From the NCBI GenBank assembly GCA_036514635.1, contig DATBWU010000216.1, forward strand, positions 1-5,711: a DNA stretch of 5,711 bases. Direction: 5' to 3'. Within the stretch, counting starts at the first letter, position 1. Every line of letters begins with the position of its first letter. Of this stretch, positions 1 to 4,309 are shown one piece after another. The DNA is from DASSFZ01 sp036514635 (lineage in GTDB: Bacteria > Chloroflexota > Anaerolineae > Fen-1058). Made by a program: the position numbers and the translations under genes. The notes beneath the pieces are model-generated. The model was given only the letters and a program-made list of their open reading frames with translations, was not told where the DNA came from and made no database searches.

Positions 1-3
1 CCC

Positions 4-48
4 CCCCCATCCCCTCTCCCAAGCGAAGTTTGGGAGAGGGGATGGGGG
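4..48. repeat. Long perfect hairpin, poly-C/poly-G arms
   Basis: Positions 4-22 are perfectly complementary to 30-48, a 19-bp stem of mostly C on the left arm and G on the right. The loop is GCGAAGT, and a C24-G28 pair inside it leaves a GAA triloop. No T-run follows, so it does not look like an intrinsic terminator. It lies at the very start of the window, which suits an interspersed repeat at which an assembly broke. No gene upstream is visible to say what it terminates or flanks. Confidence 0.85.
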
Positions 49-89
49 CAAGGGGGATGAGGCGAGGCTCGCGGTATTGCTCACCGACC

Positions 90-130
90 GCGTCCACGCG
101 GTCGATCAGGATAGACGCCCGCGTGGACGC
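90..130. repeat. 12-bp inverted repeat with 17-nt loop
   Basis: GCGTCCACGCGG at 90-101 is the exact reverse complement of 119-130, with a 17-base spacer between the arms. There is no following T-run. It could be a transcribed hairpin, a protein-binding dyad or part of a repeat family. Nothing in the sequence decides among these. Confidence 0.7.
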
Positions 131-322
131 CTTTGAGCAGCAAGGGTGGGGCGAAACCGCCGTTAAGAGCCGGATGTGAAGTGCCGGTCACCTGCCTATG
201 CTCATTTTCAAACACGCTCTCAGGGGCTGGCCCAAGGGGGCAGCTCGTCAACAGACTGAAAACGGATACGCTTTGCGGGACTGAAGCGGAGGGTGTCCGT
301 TGGGGTCCGTTTGTCCGACCCG

Positions 323-343
323 CCCTCGCGCGAAGCGCGGGGG
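323..343. repeat. GC-rich hairpin with GAA triloop
   Basis: CCCTCGCGC (323-331) pairs with GCGCGGGGG (335-343) through nine positions, one a T-G wobble, leaving a GAA loop. The tip is GCGAAGC, a heptamer known from DNA structural work to form an exceptionally stable mini-hairpin. Only TT follows the stem, so terminator function is not supported. The loop type resembles that of the hairpin at 4-48. Confidence 0.7.
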
Positions 344-456
344 TTCGCCGAAGGCAATCCGTTGACGGGTTTTGTCCGCGAATCTTCACTGATTGTTTCG
401 TAGCATTCGTGCAGACGGGAGCACTGCACCGCATGTGTTCGCGGATCAGAATCTGG

Positions 457-484
457 TTGCGGCGGAGCCGCGCTATGGTAGAAT
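457..484 (+). promoter_or_regulatory. Possible promoter for the GNAT gene
   Basis: A -10-like TAGAAT at 479-484 (5 of 6 consensus bases) lies 16 bp after a weak -35-like TTGCGG at 457-462. Transcription would start around 490-492, at or next to the ATG at 492. No Shine-Dalgarno sequence is present before that ATG, so the message would be leaderless or nearly so. A small hairpin GCGGC-GGA-GCCGC (459-471) overlaps the -35 side and the spacer. Confidence 0.45.
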
Positions 485-491
485 CGTTGTG

Positions 492-1034
492 ATGACTGAT
501 GTCACGATCCGTCCCGCCCTCATGGGCGATATGCAGGAGTGTCTGAAGTTCGATGCGTCGTATACAACCGAGCACGTGTGGCAGATGGAATCGCGTGCTG
601 CCACCGGCGGCGAGATCACTGTGACTTTCCGCAACGTCCGGCTGCCGCGCTCGATGCGCGTGGCTTATCCGCATGATGCCGAGGCGCTGATGGCCGACTG
701 GCGCTTGCGGGACGCGATGCTCATCGCGGAGCGCGACCACGCGCGCGTCGGCTACGTCACCCTCAGCGCGAATCCGGCGCAGCGTGTGGCGCAGATCGGC
801 GACCTGGTGGTATGCCCGCCGCATCGGCGACACGGCGTCGGATCGGCGCTGATCGGCACGGCGATGCGCTGGGCGCGTGAGCGCGACCTCAAACAGATCG
901 TCGTCGAGACACAGACCAAGAATCAACCGGCTATTTCGTTATTGAATAAACTGGGCTTCTCGTTCTGCGGCTTCAAAGATCGGCACTATCCGAATCAAGA
1001 TATCGCGCTGTTCTTCGCGCGCGCGGTACGCTAA
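492..1034 (+). CDS. GNAT-family N-acetyltransferase
   Basis: The 180-residue protein should transfer an acetyl group from acetyl-CoA to an amine; its substrate cannot be told from sequence. The acetyl-CoA pyrophosphate-binding motif is visible in IGDLVVCPPHRRHGVGSAL (102-120), with the R/Q-x-x-G-x-G-type loop RRHGVG. Motif B follows, VVETQTKNQPAISLLNKLGF (137-156), then a C-terminal strand region around YPNQDIALFF (166-175). The last third recalls the RimI and streptothricin-acetyltransferase branches, but the first 60 residues are not diagnostic, so neither name is justified. The length suits a single GNAT domain. The start at 492 is chosen because the acetyltransferase fold begins there (MTDVTIRPAL) and a promoter-like pair ends just before it. 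An in-frame extension back to 393 adds 33 residues without family character. The stop is 19 bases before the next gene, suggesting one transcript. A substrate on the neighbouring regulator or in antibiotic resistance is conceivable but unsupported. Confidence 0.88.
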   Translation: MTDVTIRPALMGDMQECLKFDASYTTEHVWQMESRAATGGEITVTFRNVRLPRSMRVAYPHDAEALMADWRLRDAMLIAERDHARVGYVTLSANPAQRVAQIGDLVVCPPHRRHGVGSALIGTAMRWARERDLKQIVVETQTKNQPAISLLNKLGFSFCGFKDRHYPNQDIALFFARAVR

Positions 1035-1053
1035 GCCCCCCGGCAACCTCGCC

Positions 1054-2976
1054 ATGGGGTCCTCTGATGTGATCCTGACCGCTGTCTTCGTTCTCATCAA
1101 TACCCTCCTCGCGACCGGCATCGCGGTCACTGCGTTTTCGCTGATGCTGTACGTGCTGCGCTACAACTGGTCGTCGCCGGTGGCGCGCGCCTTCGCGTTG
1201 ATCCTGGCCTCGACGATGATCGTCTTCACCGGCGATGCGTTGCTGGCGCGCGTCACGTCGCCCGAGGCGACCGAAGGCTGGCTGCGTTTTGAATGGCTCG
1301 GAATCGCGCTGGCCCCGGCGGCATATCTGCACTTCGCCGACGAGGTCTTGCGCACGACGAACGCGATCTCATTGCGGCGGCGGCGCGGCGTAGTCCTGGG
1401 TTATGCGTACGCCGCCGTCTTCGCCGTCCTGGCGCTTATGGCCAACTGGGTGGTGCAGCCCGGCGTCGAATCCCGCTTCACGCCACACCTCACGCCCGGC
1501 TGGTATTTTCCCATTTACGTGGCCTACTTCGCTGTTGCTGTCGGCTTCGGCTTTCGCAATATCGTCATCGCGCGGCGGCGCTGCCTCACGCCGACCTCGC
1601 GGCGGCGTATGACGTACCTGCTGCTGTCCTCGACTGCGCCGTCGCTGGGCGTGTTCCCGTACCTGTTGCTGGTGGGGCAGGGGAATGTAGAAGTTTCAAC
1701 CAGCCTGTGGCTGGTGCTGATCGCGGGCAACACGACGATCGGCATCATGCTCCTGGTGATGTCTTACAGCGTGGCTTTCTTTGGCGTGCTGGCTCCCGAT
1801 CGCGTGGTCAAGCGGCGGCTGGTGCGCTTCTTGATGCGCGGCCCGCTCACCGCCGCCGCCGCCGTCACGGCAATGCTCATCTTCGCGCGGCTGGAGACGC
1901 TGCTGAACCTGCCGCCGGAGACGCTGATGACCGGCGCGGTGGTGATCACCCTCGTGATCTTCGCCGTGCTGCGCGGCTCGATCCAGCCTCTCATCGATTT
2001 GCTGCTCTTTCGACAAGATCGTGACGAGCTGGCCTACATCGAGCAACTGGGCGAGCGCCTGCTGACGACGACGGACTTGCAGCAATTCCTTGAAAATGTC
2101 TTGACCTCGGTGGTCGATCTGCTGCGCGTCAACGCGGCCTTCATCGCCTCGCGCCGCGTGAACGAACGCTGGGAGATGCTGGCGATCATCGGGTCGATGC
2201 CGCCGTCCGACCGGCTGTTGAGCGAGTTGAAGGCGAGCACGCAGGCCGCCCCGCCGTCGAGCGAGCCGTATCGCGCCGACGGTTATTGGGCCTGGCCGCT
2301 GCACTCGCGCGGCGATGGCAGGCTGATCGGCGCGCTGGCCGTAGCCGCTGGAGACGCGGCGCTCGCTTTGAACGAAGAGGAATCGACCCGACTGGCTGTG
2401 TTGATCAAGCAAGCCGTCATCGCGTTAGACGATCGGCGCTTGCAAGAGGAAGTCTTCGCCACGGTCGAGCAGTTCCTGCCGGAGATCGACGTGATTCAGC
2501 GGCAGCGCGGTGCGCAGCGCTACGTCGATTCGCCGCTTCAGCCGTCGCTGGAAGAGACGCTCACCGCCGATCCGGAATTCATCGTGCAAGTCAAGGATGC
2601 GCTCAGCCACTTCTGGGGCGGGCCGAAGCTCACCGCCAGCCCGCTGCTGCGCATGGCCGTCGTCGATCACGCGCTGCGCGACCACGAGGGCAACGCACCC
2701 AAAGCCCTGCGCGCGGTGCTGGCCGGGGCCATCGAGCAGTTGCGGCCCGACGGCCCGCGTAGCCTGACCGCCGCCGAGTGGGTGCTATACAACATCCTGG
2801 AGATGCGCTTCTTGCAAGGCGAGCGCGTCCGCGACATCGCCCGCAAGATGGCGATGAGTGAAAGCGATGTGTACCGCAAGCAGCGCGTCGCGGTCGATGC
2901 CGTGGCGCGCGTCGTGGCACAGATGGAGCAGCGCGCCGTGGAAGAGGACGCGCACGAAACGACGGACGCGGCCTGA
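1054..2976 (+). CDS. Multi-pass membrane regulator: 7TM-type sensor, GAF, C-terminal HTH
   Basis: The 640-residue protein appears to be a membrane-embedded sensory regulator. About nine hydrophobic helices can be seen: near 7-34, 44-64, 80-98, 112-134, 150-173, 187-208, 217-246, 264-281 and 291-318. The first seven resemble the N-terminal 7TM region found on some histidine kinases. Residues about 327-460 have the size and pattern of a GAF domain, starting from a helix near LAYIEQLGERLLTTTDLQQF. A helical linker (about 461-565) includes WGGPKL at 521-526. The C-terminus (about 571-622) looks like a helix-turn-helix of the sigma-region-4/LuxR kind: RVRDIARKMAMSESDVYRKQ (591-610). No phospho-acceptor H-box, HATPase N or G boxes, receiver domain or cyclase motif is visible, so it is not a conventional kinase. 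By inference it is a one-component membrane-tethered transcription factor. No good ribosome binding site precedes ATG 1054; GTG 1069 is an alternative start. A short gap to the upstream acetyltransferase suggests an operon. Confidence 0.85.
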   Translation: MGSSDVILTAVFVLINTLLATGIAVTAFSLMLYVLRYNWSSPVARAFALILASTMIVFTGDALLARVTSPEATEGWLRFEWLGIALAPAAYLHFADEVLRTTNAISLRRRRGVVLGYAYAAVFAVLALMANWVVQPGVESRFTPHLTPGWYFPIYVAYFAVAVGFGFRNIVIARRRCLTPTSRRRMTYLLLSSTAPSLGVFPYLLLVGQGNVEVSTSLWLVLIAGNTTIGIMLLVMSYSVAFFGVLAPDRVVKRRLVRFLMRGPLTAAAAVTAMLIFARLETLLNLPPETLMTGAVVITLVIFAVLRGSIQPLIDLLLFRQDRDELAYIEQLGERLLTTTDLQQFLENVLTSVVDLLRVNAAFIASRRVNERWEMLAIIGSMPPSDRLLSELKASTQAAPPSSEPYRADGYWAWPLHSRGDGRLIGALAVAAGDAALALNEEESTRLAVLIKQAVIALDDRRLQEEVFATVEQFLPEIDVIQRQRGAQRYVDSPLQPSLEETLTADPEFIVQVKDALSHFWGGPKLTASPLLRMAVVDHALRDHEGNAPKALRAVLAGAIEQLRPDGPRSLTAAEWVLYNILEMRFLQGERVRDIARKMAMSESDVYRKQRVAVDAVARVVAQMEQRAVEEDAHETTDAA

Positions 2977-2980
2977 GATC

Positions 2981-3007
2981 AGACCTGCCGGTAGGGTTTG
3001 TATGCTC
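2981..3007. repeat. 27-bp direct repeat, copy 1
   Basis: This copy is identical over 27 bases to 3122-3148. It begins AGACCTGCCGGTAGGG and ends GTATGCTC. Its core CCTGCCGGTAGG is a near-perfect dyad: all six base pairs form if one G-T pair is allowed. It starts only four bases after the stop codon of the membrane regulator gene. Confidence 0.9.
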
Positions 3008-3071
3008 AGGTGCATTTCACTTTTGGGGCGACTTTTCGAGCAGCGTTGGAAACTCAAGCGGCGCGCTGTTC

Positions 3072-3094
3072 CGACGGCAGTTGCACTGCCGTCG
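3072..3094. repeat. Hairpin 1 of a related pair
   Basis: CGACGGCAGT (3072-3081) pairs perfectly with ACTGCCGTCG (3085-3094) around a TGC loop, a 10-bp stem. It shares its last three bases with hairpin 2, so both cannot be fully formed at once. No T-run follows. Confidence 0.8.
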
Positions 3095-3114
3095 CCGCAG
3101 TCCAACTGCGGCGA
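3092..3114. repeat. Hairpin 2 of a related pair
   Basis: TCGCCGCAGT (3092-3101) pairs perfectly with ACTGCGGCGA (3105-3114) around a CCA loop, a 10-bp stem. The arms are variants of hairpin 1 (both have GCAGT-NNN-ACTGC), so the two look like diverged tandem copies. The right arm CAACTGC (3103-3109) can also pair with GCAGTTG of hairpin 1, giving an alternative fold. AAAA follows, not T, so neither reads as an intrinsic terminator on the plus strand. Confidence 0.8.
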
Positions 3115-3121
3115 AAACACA

Positions 3122-3148
3122 AGACCTGCCGGTAGGGTTTGTATGCTC
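3122..3148. repeat. 27-bp direct repeat, copy 2
   Basis: This is an exact second copy of 2981-3007, 141 bases downstream, with the hairpin pair between them. It ends two bases before the -35 box of the promoter at 3151-3178, so a protein bound here would touch RNA polymerase. Only two copies are in the window and the intervening 114 bases are not repeat-spacer in form, so this is not a CRISPR array. Confidence 0.9.
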
Positions 3149-3150
3149 GT

Positions 3151-3178
3151 TTGACTTCTATTGCAGCGATCCTATAAT
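3151..3178 (+). promoter_or_regulatory. Sigma-70-type promoter for the S1-like/ftsK operon
   Basis: TTGACT at 3151-3156 matches five of six -35 consensus bases, and TATAAT at 3173-3178 is a perfect -10 box, with a 16-bp spacer. Transcription would begin near 3185 and give a leader of about 120 nt before the start codon at 3307. This is the best promoter in the window and probably drives both the S1-like gene and ftsK, since no comparable promoter lies between them. Confidence 0.75.
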
Positions 3179-3291
3179 TAAATCGTCGAAGGCTCTACCT
3201 TGCGTGCGACCAAGCGTATGTGTTTCAGTTGCCGAGTGTTCTCCCTTCTGATCGTTTAGCCATTAGAGCATCTCGAATGTTTTGTAATAAT

Positions 3292-3298
3292 GAAGAGG
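3292..3298 (+). promoter_or_regulatory. Ribosome binding site deciding the S1-like start
   Basis: GAAGAGG at 3292-3298 is a Shine-Dalgarno-like sequence eight bases before ATG 3307. The in-frame upstream starts, GTG 3220 and ATG 3277, lack such a site. This favours 3307 as the true start. Confidence 0.7.
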
Positions 3299-3306
3299 TT
3301 ACAGAC

Positions 3307-4296
3307 ATGTCCACTGAGTTGCCGCCTAATGATTTTTCGCTGGATGACGGGTATTGGCAGTCGTTGTTGAACGATGTGGAGGCTCAAGCGCCGGATAAAC
3401 CCTGCGCAGGCGAGCATCGAGCGGCTACCGCGCCGCGCCGCGAGACTACCGAGGCGCAGTGGCAGACCGCCCAGCGCGCCCTGGATAATGCCGAGGCGAT
3501 CCAGGTGCAAGCCGTAGGGTGCAATCGCGGTGGCCTGCTGATCGACTGGACCGGGTTGCGCGGCTTTCTGCCGGCCTCGCACCTCTATGGACTGGCCCCG
3601 CATCTGAGTGAGGAGGCGCGTCGTGCCGAACTGTCCCGGCGCGTGGGAGGCGAGTTCACGGTCAGGGTGATCGAGCTTGACCGCGAGCAAAGCCGTTTCG
3701 TCGTGTCGGAGCGACTGGCCTGTACCGAGCAGACGCGGCGCAATGCGCTGCTCGCCGATCTGGCCGAAGGCCAGGTGCGCACCGGCACGGTGACTAACGT
3801 GTGCGACTTTGGCGCATTCGTCGACTTAGGCGGCCTGGAAGGGCTGCTGCACATCAGCGAGATTTCGTGGGGGCGCGTCAATCATCCCGGTGATGTGTTG
3901 AAGGTCGGCCAGGTCGTGCAAGTGCTGATCATGAGCGTCGATGCGGTGCAGTATCGCATCGCACTCAGCATCAAGCGCCTGGCCCCCGATCCGTGGTTGA
4001 CCGTGTCCGAACGCTACCAGGTCGGCGAGATTGTCAGCGGCGTAGTGACGAGCATCGTCGCCTTTGGCGTGTTCACGCGGCTGGAAGATGGACTGGAGGG
4101 ACTGATCCACGTGTCGGAGCTGGCCGAGGGTAACTTCCTGCATCCACGCAACGTGGTGTGCGAAGGCCAGTTGGTGTGCGTGCGTGTCCTGCACGTCGAC
4201 GGCGCGCATCGGCGGCTGGGCCTGTCGCTGCGGCAGGTGGACGGCAATGCGCTGCCGTCCCAGATTCCCGAAGTCTCAGAGACTTCGGAAGTCTGA
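3307..4296 (+). CDS. S1-domain RNA-binding protein, ribosomal protein S1-like
   Basis: This 329-residue cytoplasmic protein has three S1 (OB-fold) RNA-binding domains after an acidic N-terminal segment of about 60 residues. Domain 1 (about 62-137) carries GLRGFLPASHL (83-93). Domain 2 (about 154-224) carries DFGAFVDLGGLEGLLHISEI (167-186) and the typical linker end PDPW (227-230). Domain 3 (about 238-310) carries FGVFTRLEDGLEGLIHVSEL. These match the second, third and fourth domains of multi-domain ribosomal protein S1; the usual degenerate first domain (EGxIP type) is absent. Cyanobacterial-type S1 also has three domains, so it may serve as S1 in translation initiation or be an S1 paralogue. 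A symbol rpsA would be plausible but cannot be fixed without knowing whether another S1 exists in the genome. The start follows a clear ribosome binding site. The stop overlaps the ftsK ribosome binding site. The final residues, EVSETSEV, are encoded by a palindromic repeat. Confidence 0.93.
   Translation: MSTELPPNDFSLDDGYWQSLLNDVEAQAPDKPCAGEHRAATAPRRETTEAQWQTAQRALDNAEAIQVQAVGCNRGGLLIDWTGLRGFLPASHLYGLAPHLSEEARRAELSRRVGGEFTVRVIELDREQSRFVVSERLACTEQTRRNALLADLAEGQVRTGTVTNVCDFGAFVDLGGLEGLLHISEISWGRVNHPGDVLKVGQVVQVLIMSVDAVQYRIALSIKRLAPDPWLTVSERYQVGEIVSGVVTSIVAFGVFTRLEDGLEGLIHVSELAEGNFLHPRNVVCEGQLVCVRVLHVDGAHRRLGLSLRQVDGNALPSQIPEVSETSEV
4268..4294. repeat. Palindromic repeat inside the 3' end of the S1-like gene
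   Basis: CCGAAGTCTC (4268-4277) is perfectly complementary to GAGACTTCGG (4279-4288) around a single A; a realistic fold is an 8- or 9-bp stem with a small loop. The right arm can instead pair downstream: AGACTT (4280-4285) with AAGTCT (4289-4294), loop CGG. The second fold ends at the T of the stop codon and directly abuts the ftsK ribosome binding site. The repeat encodes the last residues of the S1-like protein, so it seems to have been inserted in or grown at the gene end. Confidence 0.8.
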
Positions 4297-4300
4297 GGAG
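4295..4300 (+). promoter_or_regulatory. ftsK ribosome binding site overlapping the upstream stop
   Basis: GAGGAG at 4295-4300 shares two bases with the TGA stop of the S1-like gene (4294-4296) and lies nine bases before ATG 4310. The arrangement suggests translational coupling of ftsK to the upstream gene. Confidence 0.75.
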
Positions 4301-4309
4301 CAGGCCAGC

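Larger units (their letters stand above)
51..491. other. Non-coding stretch with inverted repeats, no convincing gene
   Basis: No open frame here has family signatures or a ribosome binding site. Both the plus frame from about 133 and the long minus frame that runs into the acetyltransferase gene read as low-complexity, Arg-rich shadow peptides. The stretch holds the inverted repeat at 90-130, an imperfect hairpin at 226-244, the GAA-loop hairpin at 323-343, and an 8-bp inverted repeat TCCGCGAA (375-382) / TTCGCGGA (438-445). The density of dyads and lack of coding signal suggest a patchwork of short interspersed repeats or the eroded remnant of a mobile element. That is an inference. Confidence 0.6.
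2977..3306. other. 330-base intergenic region with repeats, hairpins and promoter
   Basis: No gene is supported here. In order it holds direct-repeat copy 1 (2981-3007), about 60 bases with no recognised feature, two overlapping hairpins (3072-3114), repeat copy 2 (3122-3148), a strong promoter (3151-3178) and a leader of roughly 120 nt for the S1-like gene. The segment has visibly lower GC toward the promoter than the flanking genes. A 13-codon frame starts at ATG 3218 in the leader (MCFSCRVFSLLIV, stop 3257-3259) but has no ribosome binding site. Confidence 0.75.

Noticed and set aside
165..195. GAGCCGGATG...CCGGTCAC resembling a group II intron domain V
   Set aside because: The strand pairing fails beyond CCGG, no GAAA tetraloop or catalytic-triad-type stem forms, and no intron-encoded reverse transcriptase is present.
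133..492. 119-codon plus-strand frame ahead of the acetyltransferase
   Set aside because: The peptide has no recognisable domain, runs through the GAA-loop hairpin and promoter-like site, and lacks a ribosome binding site.
81..926. 281-codon open frame on the minus strand
   Set aside because: It overlaps most of the GNAT gene antisense, is Arg/His-rich with no family motif, and has no ribosome binding site. It is a shadow produced by high GC.
1054..2976. Histidine kinase annotation for the 7TM/GAF protein
   Set aside because: No H-box or ATPase N, G1 or G2 motifs can be found in residues 320-640, and the C-terminus reads as a helix-turn-helix.
3072..3120. Intrinsic terminator after the membrane regulator gene
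   Set aside because: The stems are good but are followed by AAAA and mixed sequence, not a T-run, on the plus strand.
2981..3148. CRISPR array
   Set aside because: There are only two repeats, the 114-base interval is far longer than a spacer and contains its own hairpins, and no cas genes are near.
3218..3259. 13-codon upstream open frame as a regulatory leader peptide
   Set aside because: It has no ribosome binding site, no run of regulatory codons and no evident attenuator structure after it.
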